Source: Nicotiana tabacum (lineage: Eukaryota; Streptophyta; Magnoliopsida; Solanales; Solanaceae). Taken from it: 64,000 bases of DNA. Location of the stretch: assembly GCF_000715075.1 (NCBI RefSeq), contig NC_134089.1, forward strand, positions 65,888,697 to 65,952,696, given 5' to 3'. A program made the translations under genes and the position numbers. Shown piece by piece: positions 45,333 through 56,203 of this stretch (the first letter of the stretch is position 1; the number at the start of each line of letters is the position of its first letter). The notes beneath the pieces are model-generated. The model had not been told where the DNA came from. It ran no database searches and saw nothing but the letters and a program-made list of their open reading frames with translations.

Positions 45333-47232
45333 TCTATATATATATATTATTATTATTATTATATTAAAAGTGGAAACACCCTAAGTTAAAAGTTGATTTA
45401 CAAATTTACCCATCAAAAGTTGAATTGCGGTTTTGCCCCTAAATTCAAAAATTATTCCAACAATTTGTACAAGAATGTAAATTTACATTCTAATAAATAA
45501 CAAATATCAAGAGTTTGTAGTCATTAGGAATAGGAATAGAGACGGTTATTTTATTTATTAATGTTGAAAAACTCAATGGACATTTGTTTTGTCTTCCTAA
45601 CCTCAAGAAGAATTTAAATGATAAAAGGCCATGCAAAGTACTCACTGAACACTTGAAAAGTACAAATAGAGAAAGCAGTTCCCATGGAAAGGTTGACACA
45701 TTCTGTTGGATCTTCAATCATCAAAAATCTTCGGTCTTATAAGCTTGGGATGTCCTTTTGTTTTATTTTTTTTATTTTTTTTCTTAACGTAAAGGTTATT
45801 TTCTTCTTGTTGTACTTCTTCTAAGTTCTATAGATATTTATTTTTTTGTATATGTGCATATCTTCCGTGACTGCCATGGTGTTTGCTTGAGTTAAAGGTT
45901 GTATATATAATTAATTATGTTGAATGAATTTTGTAATTTTAAGGCTAGCAGTACAAGAGGTAGGAGTATCTTTCCACAAATTCTTTGAATTCGCTTCGAC
46001 GCCACCGATCAAATCCTGAGAGATCCTCTTATGTTTGTTATTGCAGATTATGAGGACTAATAAGCGTGAAAATTCAACGTAAATTTGATGAAGATCAAAT
46101 GATCCACACATCTCCTATGAAATAATTTTCTTGTAACTCTTTTTCTCATATATAGCAACTCAGTATTTTTCCTTGAAGATATCTAACAACTACTCATATT
46201 TTGTTATTTGTTAATTTATTTTTCTCAATTTTTCTTTATCTCTACGTCCTGACCTTTTACTGAATAATATTCATTGACCATAACTTATTTTGTTTCTTAG
46301 TTTGAGATGATAGCCGAATTGATTTACTTTACTGCTATGCTTAATGATGCATGAATACTAGATATATATGTGTTGGTTATGTTTTACAACATATGACAAC
46401 ATTTATACTCAAGTGCTAAGTTACTGGAATAGCAATATTGTAACTTCAAAATGTTTTAATTAGAACATCTATGCGTTTGTTATTTCCTTAAATATTGTCT
46501 TTTCCAATTCCATTTGCTTGTTTCGAATATAAAATCTCTCTTTATAATTTAGAATTTAATATGAGTATGAGGTGAATTTAGTGCATTATTTGTAAAATCG
46601 TTATTTTAATTCAACTAAGTTCTTTATCTAAATTTTGAAATGGATTGGCATTCTCATAGTTGTATCGAGAATGCTCTCTATAAAGTGTTCTAAACTATAA
46701 AAGAGCTTTATTGGAGATTATTAAAATAGATGAGTTGAAAGAAGAAAATATGTAATGAGAGAACATGTTAGGCTTATTGGTGCTCCTTTGAGTTTAATAG
46801 AGTACTCAAGGACAAAACGTCAATATTTAATTTCTTTTTAGCTTTTCTCTTCTTTTTTCTAATTACAAACATCAACCAACTATATTCATATCTTCTCATA
46901 GTTGGTCTAAGAATATTTTCTCAGTCATTACGTTTGCTTATAAAAATAATATAAGAAAATTTCTAGAGATAACATTATTTCATTTCAAACTTGTCCTTTC
47001 AAGTAATTTCCTCAAAGTAGAACGGTCATGAAAGGACTGAGATACTATTGCGAACAATATAGCCATGGACTTTTTCTTTATTTAGTTAACTAAAAAGGAT
47101 CATCATTGATCATTTTTAAAGATTTGCATTTCTTCTATAATTTTTTTTATGACTAATATTATTTTTAAGTAATATTATATTAATTTATTACTATTAATAT
47201 GGGACACACGTGCACGCATACGCTAAAACTAG
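45333..47232 (+). mobile_element. Helitron-like non-autonomous element
   Basis: The right end reads CACGTGCACGCATACGCTAA then AACTAG, followed by T: a CTAG terminus after a short CG-rich hairpin-prone stretch, as in Helitrons, which insert between A and T. The left start is taken at TC in ACTATCTATATATATATATT (A at 45332), followed by ATTAAAAGTGGAAACACC, a start style I recall for Solanaceae Helitrons. No Rep/helicase gene is present. The interior is AT-rich with no supported gene. The left boundary is uncertain by about 50 bp. Confidence 0.45.
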
Positions 47233-47636
47233 TATAACAACTAAATGAAAACAGAGGGAGTCACAACTTTTTTATTTCTTTCGGAAACTTTCACAGCGTC
47301 ATGTTGGTTGAACAAATATAATACATAGTTAAATATGCATTCATGTTTTATTAAGCGATAATCTAATTTAACTCATAATTTGATGGACTAGAAAATAGAG
47401 TAACTAACTTGTTATTATACATTAAATTACATGAATAATGTAAAAAAAATCCTTGCAATGTAAGCTACAAATTGTTGTTTTGAAGATTGTGGTGGGGTTG
47501 TAACTACTGTGAATTTCATAGTTAATTAAAGGATTTGGATACCCCAATCCCAATGTGGGAAACCAAACACCAAAACCAAAAAAGGAGTACTAGGACACAT
47601 GACTCTACGAGATGTTGATCAGAGTTTCTGTATAAT
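47233..47636. other. 3' flank of DUF1191 gene 2
   Basis: AT-rich, no gene recognised. It includes the likely 3' UTR of gene 2 immediately below 47637. Confidence 0.4.
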
Positions 47637-48575
47637 CTAAAGCACGTAGTCGTTCTCTAGCAATGGTCTACTTGGAGCTTCCAATGGCAATGTCACCTCA
47701 GTGTTCCCTAACAAGGGCTCAACAATTTCTGCTGAATCATACAACCTCTGTCTTTTTTCTAATAATCCAAACCGTTTTACAATAACAAACAATATTCCGA
47801 ATAGAGCAAAAACTAGAAATACTACCAATGAAATAATCCATATTTCAGATTTGTTCTTTTGATGATCATTATTATCATCATGAGGAGTAGGAGGAAAACT
47901 TGGAGCAATTTCATCAGCAGCAGGAGAAGGACTTGGAGCAACAGACACCTCAACAACTATAGCAAAGTGGCCTTGTATTCTTGTCTCACAAATATTTCCA
48001 TCTGTAACATCCCCAAATTCGACCAAATTATTGGAGTAGAAATAAACACATTTGGGCAAAGATCCCTCTGGGGCAGGCTGCACATAAGGAAACTTGATAG
48101 TAATAGGATCATCCATCGCTAAAATATCCAATTCCGGTAAATTTGTGGCATACAAATTAGAAGCATCATAAGCTAAGATTCCCAAAACTGGTGCTAGATA
48201 AGTGTAACCAGGCAAAGAATAATAATATGAGGACCAATAATCACCAATGTTTTGGTAAACCAGAACAAGATCCTCTACATAAGGCTCCTCAATGACCACA
48301 GTTGGGATAAAAAATTCATTATAGTAACCATAACCTCTCCATTTTAAGCTGTCTCTTCTAAGCATCAAAGCAGAAATTCTAATCCCACTCAAATTGGAAG
48401 GAACAGATCCGTTATAAGGAGTACCTGTTTTAGTTTCTGGAAATCTCAATGCCTTGAAAGCATATTCTTGAAGTAAGGAATCAAGTGAGCTTTTTCCTGA
48501 CAAGTCTGACTCAGATCCAATCACAACAACAATAAGAAACAACAGAATTATGTATTTATAACCAACTGAAAGCAT
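47637..48575 (-). CDS. DUF1191 (PF06697) type I membrane protein, gene 2
   Basis: An intact single-exon gene of 312 aa. Residues 6-20 form a signal peptide (KYIILLFLIVVVIG). The DUF1191 ectodomain (28-215) keeps SLLQEYAFKAL, GTPYNGSVPSNLSGI, RRDSLKWRGYGYYNEF, VYQNIGDYWSSYY and GYTYLAPVLGILAYDA, the FPYVQPAPEGSLPKC motif and a second cysteine at 196. A Pro/Ser linker (213-232) is longer than in gene 1. A transmembrane helix (245-266) is followed by a basic KRFGLLEKR and an EPLLG tail ending ENDYVL. It is a tandem paralogue of 32445-33530, with the same orientation and shared upstream DNA. It lacks the tail repeat and Glu run. Function is not known for the family; likely plasma membrane or endomembrane, by topology only. 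Confidence 0.9.
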   Translation of the reverse strand: MLSVGYKYIILLFLIVVVIGSESDLSGKSSLDSLLQEYAFKALRFPETKTGTPYNGSVPSNLSGIRISALMLRRDSLKWRGYGYYNEFFIPTVVIEEPYVEDLVLVYQNIGDYWSSYYYSLPGYTYLAPVLGILAYDASNLYATNLPELDILAMDDPITIKFPYVQPAPEGSLPKCVYFYSNNLVEFGDVTDGNICETRIQGHFAIVVEVSVAPSPSPAADEIAPSFPPTPHDDNNDHQKNKSEIWIISLVVFLVFALFGILFVIVKRFGLLEKRQRLYDSAEIVEPLLGNTEVTLPLEAPSRPLLENDYVL

Positions 48576-48830
48576 CTTTTCGAATGGTTGGTTGATTTAG
48601 GAAAAATAGAAAAAAGGGACTAAAAGAGATGGAAACTGGAAGAGGATTTTAGATGATGGAGAACTGGAGAAAGAATAAGTGGGTAACGACTAAATGACTA
48701 ATTAAGGCAACAGCTGTTCATAAGTCAGCTCTTAATCTTGTTAGGGTGTGTGGATTCCCTTATTTGTTTATTACTTACTATTAGATTGTTGTTTGGTTAC
48801 CAAATGTGCCATCTGTGTTTTATTTGAACC
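48576..48830 (-). promoter_or_regulatory. Upstream block shared by the two DUF1191 genes (gene 2 copy)
   Basis: It aligns with 33531-33790; both retain GACTAATTAAGGCAACAGCT and TTTGGTTACCAAATGT. Similarity ends near 48830, marking the edge of the duplication or of repeat insertion. Confidence 0.65.
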
Positions 48831-50142
48831 ATTAGTTTAAATTAAAAATTATCGATAATTATTGGATATTAATTGTGCAGATGAACATGAAACTATTGCT
48901 CAAATTTGAATAAAATGTTTGCATTTTTTTATATTTTTAGCAACCCAACCTCTTGAATTTAGTATTTATATTTTGTTTCAATATTAAAGAATATTACACG
49001 TTATGTTCTGTCTTGTTCGAGCATATTAGATCATATATTTTAACAAAATTCTGATTACCACTTTATTTTTCATCTCAAATTCTCACTTTCACATTGTGAT
49101 CTGTTTTTATTTTTTATTTTTTTATATATATATATTTTTTAATATTTGCTTATAGTTATTGCATTATTCATTACTTGATATTATTATACTATAATGTGAT
49201 CTTTCATTAGCTTACCAATTGACTTTTAGTAATCATTGGTAAATATAAATTTTTTTTATTCTAAAAATTTAATAAAAATTACACTTTTATCCTCAATCTT
49301 GAAACTATTTCAACATTTAAATATATATATATATAACTTTTTTATATTATTTAATTTATTTACTTTAAATTAGTTCAAAATATAAATATCATAAAACTAT
49401 CTCTATTTGTCTCTTTATACATTTTTTCTATAAAAATCCAAAATTCAACTTCAGGTCGTGATGACACCTAACCGTACTTGCTAATCAAGTCAACTCATAA
49501 TCACAAAAAATCGAACTACTTGTAGTCATATTCGGAGTGTACTTAATGCTCTTAATTGCTCTAGGAATATTTAACTAGATAATCTTGTTAGTTTTCGAGA
49601 GAAGCTAACATAGTATTATTATTCGAGGCTAATTAGCATAAGTTTGCACTTATTTGTATCGTAAAATACATTGGATCATTACTTGAGAGTGATTTCTCTT
49701 ATATCTATTTTTGTGGCCATTGACAATTTTATTTATTTTTTATGTTAGTTTATATTTTCGCATTAGTTTATTTTTTTCCGAAACTCTTATTAGTATTTGG
49801 CTTAACATAAAAAATGATAATTCTCTTATTTGTCCAAGAGCCTCATATTATTTTTTGTAGATTCAATCCCGACTAATAATTAGGTTAATTATATTGCACA
49901 TGACAGTGTACACTTACTCTGAGGAATCTATTTGGACGTTATCAATATTCTCATTCCTCAATTTGCTTTTTCTATATAGCAGTAAAATAGAAGTAGCCAA
50001 AAAAAGCGAGAGGCTTACCACATACATAATCTCGATATCTCTTTGATATTGTACATTTCGGTTAATTTTTGATACATTATTTTTAAAACGTTAAGTAAGA
50101 TTTGCATTGTATTAGAATGTCTCTCTATGGAAGTACAATATA
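48831..50142. other. AT-rich intergenic region upstream of DUF1191 gene 2
   Basis: It has many A/T runs and an (AT)n stretch near 49320-49335. About 50 bp at 49445-49500 (TTCAGGTCGTGATGACACCT) resembles an LTR terminus of the chromovirus group. No gene is supported. Confidence 0.4.
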
Positions 50143-50460
50143 GATATAACTATTCTCCTTACTCGGGCCGCAGTGGAGCATGGGATGTTGTACATGATTC
50201 AAAAGGTCAATTTGTACCTACAGCTTCTTGGATTTTCGAGGTTGTGTCAATGCTAGACATACTGAAATTATGGGTTTACATCTCGCCTTATTGAATTAAC
50301 ATTTTGATGGTTCGGGTATAATTAAATGTGATGCCCATGAAATTGTACTTTCTTGTAACTCCTCAAATAAAGATTTTACATAGCTTGGAGTGCTTTTAGA
50401 AGGCTAATAAATCTAATTGCTCATTGCTTAGCAAGAGAGTTTAGAAATTATGCTAGTCTT
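50143..50460 (+). pseudogene. RNase H-like (RVT_3) fragment, copy 1
   Basis: In one frame the DNA encodes GAWDVVHDSKGQFVPTAS; in a second it gives GCVNARHTEIMGLHLALLN and SGIIKCDAHEIVLSC, then LIAHCLAREF near 50420-50450. This order (RDS-G-F, H-E, D-A, AH-LARE) matches the PF13456 RNase H-like domain found in plant LINE-type elements and related host proteins. Stops and frame changes show a pseudogene. A second copy of its first 225 bp lies at 60871-61095. Confidence 0.6.
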
Positions 50461-50463
50461 TTT

Positions 50464-51086
50464 TATTTAAGCTCAAAATCGGATAACAATTAAATTTTGT
50501 AAGTGGTTTTAAGATATGCGGATTAACTTGACACAAAACGATAAATTAAGTTGCAATTGAAATAAATAATGGTAAAGTAAATTCAAACCACACGAATTGA
50601 ACAATTACAGTCTTGAAAGGTTAGCCACCCTCGAACCAGATGCACTTCGATCAGTATCAAGATACAATTGAATAAGAGCTTAAAGAGAAAAAATAATGTA
50701 TTGCTTTGGAATGCGTGTTATAATGTGTTAAATAAATTATCAGACTCCCTTTATATAGTAGAGGAGTCCTATTTTAGGTACAATTTTATAAAAGAAAAAC
50801 ATCTCTTGATTTGCTGATTGCCGGTTCCTCATTGATAAGTGTCGAGATTCCGGTTGTAATATCTGACCAGTCACGGATAATTCAGTCTTCTGTTGGCCAT
50901 GCTAACAATGTTGCTTCGAGCTCGCTCGGGGATATGATCGATTCTAGGATCACGGCCTCGATATTCCCGAAGGTGGGGCATTCTGACCCTGGATTCTAAC
51001 CCGGTGAGACTTGGGGTCGATCTGTATTGCCATGTTCTCAGCCTGACCTATTATGCCATAGGCGAGCTTGATTTCGACCATATACA
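50464..51086 (-). repeat. Tat-type 3' LTR (copy 3, 623 bp)
   Basis: It is homologous to 25862-26507. The high-coordinate end TTCGACCATATACA is the element-sense start TGTATATGG. It is preceded in element order by AAAAAATGAGGGGACTATC (51087-51105), a polypurine tract, so this is the 3' LTR. The TATA region CTATATAAAGGG is on the minus strand near 50748-50760. Confidence 0.7.
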
Positions 51087-51105
51087 GATAGTCCCCTCAT
51101 TTTTT
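51087..51105 (-). other. Polypurine tract of the Tat-type element
   Basis: The minus strand reads AAAAAATGAGGGGACTATC directly before the LTR start. Confidence 0.55.
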
Positions 51106-51259
51106 GAAAAGTAGACGACGAGAAACGACATGAGCTTCCGATTCTTACTTCGATATCCCGCGACAGAAAAAGACAAAGTAAATGAAACATCTCGTCAGTC
51201 AAGTCTTAATGGCATTAAATGTTTGTCAGTTGCCGGTCAGCCACTCCTGGATGCGAACC

Positions 51260-51466
51260 ATCGTTGAAAAATTATAAATACCCCCTCCATTGTTCATTCA
51301 AATTTTACATCCAAACCTTCTGTCTTCGTACCTTAGAGATCTTAATATTCTCTGGCACCTATATCCAGGTTATTTGAGATTTTTTACAAAAACTTATGTT
51401 CATCCCCATTCCAAACCATCAAGCGTACTCCTTTAACTTCTTTTTTTCCTCATTTTCCTCCATTTT
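51260..51466 (+). promoter_or_regulatory. Putative promoter of the antisense PF04195 gene
   Basis: TTATAAATA at about 51270-51278 lies about 190 bp before the expected start codon. A pyrimidine-rich leader follows. Confidence 0.4.
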
Positions 51467-52503
51467 CAAAGAAATAGCGAAGACTTCAAAACCCGTTCCC
51501 CAAAAAGAAACTCCTTCTGCCTCGCGACCGACTGCCGATGAGACCGTTTTGCGTACTGCTGTCGAGGAACCAGTACAGGAACCTCCATTGAAATTGTTCA
51601 TCCCTGGAGGATGTTCGGTTATCGCCGATTTCAAGGCTGAAAAACCTTCCCCCGTACAAGGCTGATGTGAGGAGGTCTCGGATATATATACTCGATCATT
51701 GAAGAGGTCCTCCCTATGGTAAAAAGGATTGCAATTGGATTGACAAGTACGTGGTGGTTCTCGGACCCAATGAAGACATCACCACCCACGTCGAGGGATA
51801 CTTAACTGTTTACACTTATCCCTTTGGGCTCACTGGATCCGGTCATCATCGGCTTCTGCAAAAGATACGAGGTATGCCTCGGTCAAATTAACCCTTAATT
51901 CTGGAGGATCGTGATCCTTTTTCGATTCTTCGTGAGCAAGATCGATGGATGGACATTCACCGTCGACCACCTCATGCGTCTATACAGTCCCCAACTCTTT
52001 CGGGGGGACTGATCAAGCTCGAGCATCGGGCTAGCAATGCCCTTTTCTTGAGTATTGATGAGGATCGGGATCGAGGCTGGCTAGGCAGTTTTATGCGAGT
52101 GAGGACCTCGGACTTGATCCCAGCTGAGCACATGTCGTTCCCCGAGAAATTAAATATATCACGTAAGTAAAATTTTGTATTCAAAATTTTATTTTACTCT
52201 TTTTTCCCTTCCTTCTTATCGGTGCTTTGCGATGGTGCAACTATTGTTGGGTTCCCGAATGCAGTCCCTTGTCTCAAGGAGTGGGTCAAGGGCATCGTGT
52301 TGCAAAGATCATATTCTGAGAGCTCATGGCGCGAGCTTTCGAAGGGCCGGTGGGAGGCCCGTTCTCATTGTGAGATTCTTTTCCCGAGTGAGCAATATGT
52401 GGGTCGCTTTCGTGTTGTTATGTTCTCACTTGTTTCATTTTCTTTTGCAGGTTTATCCAAGGACTTCACATAGATGAATGGAAGGGGATTAAAGGAGGGT
52501 GAT
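51467..52503 (+). pseudogene. PF04195-family gene (copy C), antisense to its element
   Basis: The expected start is ATA GCG AAG ACT at 51467-51478 (IAKTSKPVPQKE), so the ATG appears mutated. The conserved body shows YTRSL-type sequence, a frameshifted PF04195 core at 51780-51960, then SIDEDRDRGWLGSFMRVRTS and LIPAEHMSFPEKLNIS (52050-52160), matching RGWMSQFVRARTTDIIPGEF in copy B. A GT donor follows. A second exon (52228-52365) carries EWVKGIVLQRSYSESSWREL then SKGRWEARSH and ends at GTGAG. An intron runs to TTTTGCAG at about 52449, and the gene is cut at about 52503. It lies between the 3' LTR and the missing pol, on the strand opposite to gag-pol. Function unknown. Confidence 0.6.
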
Positions 52504-52794
52504 ATTATTATATAAAGTAGGGACATTGAGAGATGACGTGGCACATCTCATAGACAAGGAAATGTATTTATCTATTTTGTCATTTTTTTGATTTTTTTCT
52601 CACTCAATTCAATAGAATAATCCATTATTAAATTCGAATAATTAAGCCTTTGCATCTCCAAAATATACAAAAAGGAAAACCAACATTTCAACCGTTACAG
52701 TTTTATTTCTTTACCTGAACTGTTACAACCTCCAACTCTTTTTTTTTCCATGTGATGAGCTCTCTCCATAATAAATAATGAATTAAAAGGAAAT

Positions 52795-53014
52795 TGTATG
52801 GGTGTACAACTGTCAATGAGCTGTAATTAACAGCTATAATTAAGTTAAGATAGGTAGGTTGTTAGTTGTATAAGTAGTTGTTAGTTAGTTGGATATTTTA
52901 TAGATTTCATTTCTTACTGATCATCTAATGGAATCAGTTTGGAGCTTCTCTTCTCTTCTCTCTAACTACATCTGTGCATGTTCTCATCTGATTCCATAGC
53001 TGAGCTCTTCAACA
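52795..53014 (+). repeat. 5' LTR of the short-LTR copia (220 bp)
   Basis: It aligns with 59530-59736: ATCTAATGGAATCAGTTTGG and TTCTCTTCTCTCTAACTAC in both. It ends CTCTTCAACA before the primer site. Confidence 0.8.
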
Positions 53015-53026
53015 TGGTATCAGATC
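53015..53026 (+). other. Primer-binding site, initiator tRNA-Met type
   Basis: TGGTATCAGATC matches the canonical site for the first 10 bases, directly after the LTR. Confidence 0.75.
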
Positions 53027-53257
53027 TATGAGCTAGATCCCTCACCTCAGCAAGCAGTAGACGAGTGTTAATTAAGCAGCAGTTGTTGAGTCAATTTCTC
53101 AGGTAAGTGCAAAAGTTCCAAAATTAGGACTTTTCTGTATCTGGCTAGAACTCAACGAACATCTTTGTTCTTTTTGAGAAATTACGAGTACAATCTAGTG
53201 CTCTATTGTGATTAGTGAATAGATAAGGAAGTGTTTCTACTGATTTGCTTCGCAACG

Positions 53258-55108
53258 ATGCCAATTAATGAAGAAGTACCGTCTGCTGAAACCTCAAGTA
53301 CACCAGCTTCTCAATCGCACAACATTCAGAATCTCGAGCTTGTTCATCACAATCATCCACTATATATTCATCCTTCATACACTCAAGGTTTTGTTCTCAT
53401 TTGAATTCAATTTCAAGGTTCTGAAAATTACTCGATTTGGAGTAGATCTATGAAAATTGTTCTACACGGTAAAAATAAATTAGGATTTGTGTTAGGAATC
53501 TGTAGAAAGGAGATGTATGATGTTAGTCTACATGAGTTGTGGGATAAATGTAATGCAATTTTGTTAGCATGGATACTGAATACAGTTTTTCCAAGTCTAA
53601 TTAGCACATTGATATATGCTTCTAATGCATATAAGGTGTGGGTAGACTTAAGAGAGAGGTGTGACAAAGTAAATGCATTTAGAGCCTGCTATTTGCATCA
53701 GAAAATTTCCACACTTGTTCATGGAGTGTCTTCAGTATCTGTATATCTTCCGAGACTATGTGAACTGTGGGATGAATATGAAACTCTGGATCCTCCACCC
53801 TCTTGTAGATGCCCTGAGTCCAAGCAACATGCTGAATATTACCAAGTGCAAAAACTGTACCAATTTCTATCTGGTTTAAATGAGTCATAAGAGAATGCTA
53901 AGAATCAAGTTCTCATGATTAGACCACCGCCAAACATAAACCAAGCTTATGTTATGATTGTTAATTTTAAGATCCAAAGGAAAATAGGTGGGGGGAATGT
54001 AGTAGTGTTAGAACTGAGATTGGAGAACTTGTTGCACTCTTAAGCAACAGAGAAGCAAGTGGAGGTGGTTATAGGCCTAGAAACAACTATGGGAAGGCTC
54101 CCTTTTCTGTGAATACTGCAAATTTAAAGGTCACACAAAGGATAATTGCTATAAGCTAAATGATTATCCAACTGATTTCAAGTGTAAAAAGAAAGGAGGA
54201 GGACCTAACAATAATGCCAACAATGTGATCAATACTAGTTCAACACCTTCAGTACCTGATATGCAGCAGAATCTGTCTCAGTCCAGTTCTCAGACTGCTG
54301 GGAACTCCCCATCTACACATTTATCATCACATGCTCAATTCTTCACTCCAGAACAATACTCTCAAATTTTGTAAATGTTAAATCAAGGAAATAAAGTTGA
54401 ATCTGTAGCCAACACATCTAAAGTAGGACCTGCAGGTATTATCACAACCTTTATGTCTAATCTGTTGATAATAACTGGATAGTTGATACAGGGGCTACTA
54501 ATCACATGGTACACTACTTGGGGTTGCTAAGTAAATTCAAGGAGTTGACAGGTTTGGAAATAAACAGAGTGCACCTACCTACTGGAGAACAAGTAACCAT
54601 TAGGAAAACTAGTGATACACACATTTTTCGAGATAGAACTCTTTTTAATGTTCTATATATTTCAGACTTCAAGTATAATCTGTTATCAGTCTCTAGGATC
54701 ACAAAAGAGTTAAAATATCTAGCAGCATTCTTTCCTAATTTCTGCTTGTTTCATGAACTCTTCAGTGGGAAGGTGATAGGGGTTGGTAAGGAGGATCAGG
54801 GCTTCTAAATACTGAAAGCTAGTTCACAAGGATGATTCAATTCTGATTTTGCCAGTAAACGTAGCCTGCTTGCTTCATATGTAAATAGTTCATGTGTAGA
54901 TAACATCTTTAGTTCCAGTACTAAGAATAAAATTGAGGGTGAGAATACATCTTGTGATAGCATATCTTTGTGGCATAGGAGGCTTGGACATCCACCTCTA
55001 AAGGTCTTGAGAAGCATTAGTACTTTGAAAAACTTACATGTGAAAGATCACAATTGTACTGTATGCCCTATTTCCAAGCAAACAAGATTGCCCTTTTCCT
55101 TAAGCCAC
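53258..55108 (+). pseudogene. Copia gag, protease and pre-integrase segment
   Basis: It starts at the ATG at 53258 (MPINEEVPSAETS). A stop comes before the gag core GSENYSIWSRSMKIVLHGKN (53412-53475, partly frame-changed), then LWDKCNAILLAWI and LYQFLSGLNES (the copia-type gag, PF14244-like). An intact CCHC knuckle C-EY-C-KFKG-H-TKDN-C lies at 54106-54153. The protease active site VDTGATNHM is at 54482-54508. The pre-integrase motif LWHRRLGHPPLKVL lies near 54970-55010. Several stops and frameshifts are present. At about 55096-55108 the reading passes into gypsy integrase sequence through shared CCTTAAGCCA, a microhomology-type junction. Confidence 0.75.
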
Positions 55109-55117
55109 AAGTGAATC

Positions 55118-55961
55118 TCAGCACTGCATTTCATCCGTAGACTAACGGGCAGGCTGAACGTACCATTCAGACACTAGAAGATATGCTACGACCATATGTT
55201 CTAGATTTTAAGGGGAATTGGGATGACCATCTTCCACTCATAGAATTCGCCTACAATAATAGCTACCATTCCAGTATTAAAATGGCCCCATACGAGGCAC
55301 TATACGGGAGGAAATGTAGATCACCAGTTGGATGGTTTGAAGCCGGTAAAACAGAATTATATGGGCCAGATTTGATTCACCAAGCCATTTAGAAGGTGAA
55401 AGTGATACAGGAGCGATTGAGGACGACACAAAGCAGGCAAAAGTCTTATTCTGATGTCTGACGTCGTGATCTGGAGTTTGAGGTTGGTGATTGGGGTTTC
55501 CTGAGGATCTCACCAATAAAGGGTGTTATACATTTGGGAAGAAAGGTAAGCTGAGTCCAAGGTATATCGGACCCTACAAAATTCTTCGATGAATTGGACA
55601 GGTTGCTTATGAGTTAGAATTGTCATCCGAATTGGAAGTTGTCCACCTGGTATTCCATGTATCTATGTTGAGGAAATGTATTGGAGACCCTTCTCGAGTC
55701 GTCCCTATCAAAGATGTACAAGTTATAGAGGATCTATCATATGAAGAAGTGCTATTGGCTATAGTAGATCGACAAGTCCGCAAGCTGAGAACGAAAGATG
55801 TAGCTTCCGTCAAAGTATTGTGGAGGAACAAGAATATAGAAGAAATGACATGGGAAGCAGAAGAGAAAATGAAGTCTAATTACCCTTACCTATTTCAGAA
55901 TGAAGATAACAAGGATGCTGGTGGAACACAGGATACATTAGAAGGTGAAACAGCTCTATGA
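55118..55961 (+). pseudogene. Gypsy integrase C-terminus with chromodomain-like tail
   Basis: It encodes the integrase region holding the catalytic Glu ([16 protein letters not shown], about 55145-55192), [20 protein letters not shown] and [14 protein letters not shown] (55245-55345). After a stop at 55390 and frameshifts near 55460-55610 it continues with VFHVSMLRKCIGDPSRV and VDRQVRKLRTKDVASVKVLW then EEMTWEAEEKM, a chromodomain-like end (55620-55961). It belongs to the same broad chromovirus class as 16471-19800 but is a clearly different subfamily, shown by its different LTR. Confidence 0.75.
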
Positions 55962-56203
55962 GGTAAGCAATAACTTGACAATACTCTTCTTTAATACAAA
56001 ATGGTGATATGCAGATAATGTACATATCCATAATGCTTTGTGTAGCACTGTGAGGCCATACATTGGGCTTAACTACTTGCAAGCTTTGCTAGTGACCATT
56101 TTATAGGGGGAAATTGACCGAAAATTTCCATTGGAATCTAGGATGATTTGGACTCCCCATAAACCCTTACATTCGAGGACGAATGTTCCTAAGGGGGGGG
56201 AGG

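Noticed and set aside
45911..46111. 66-codon frame within the Helitron-like element
   Set aside because: I could not match it to a host gene by eye; it is too short and isolated to call a captured exon.
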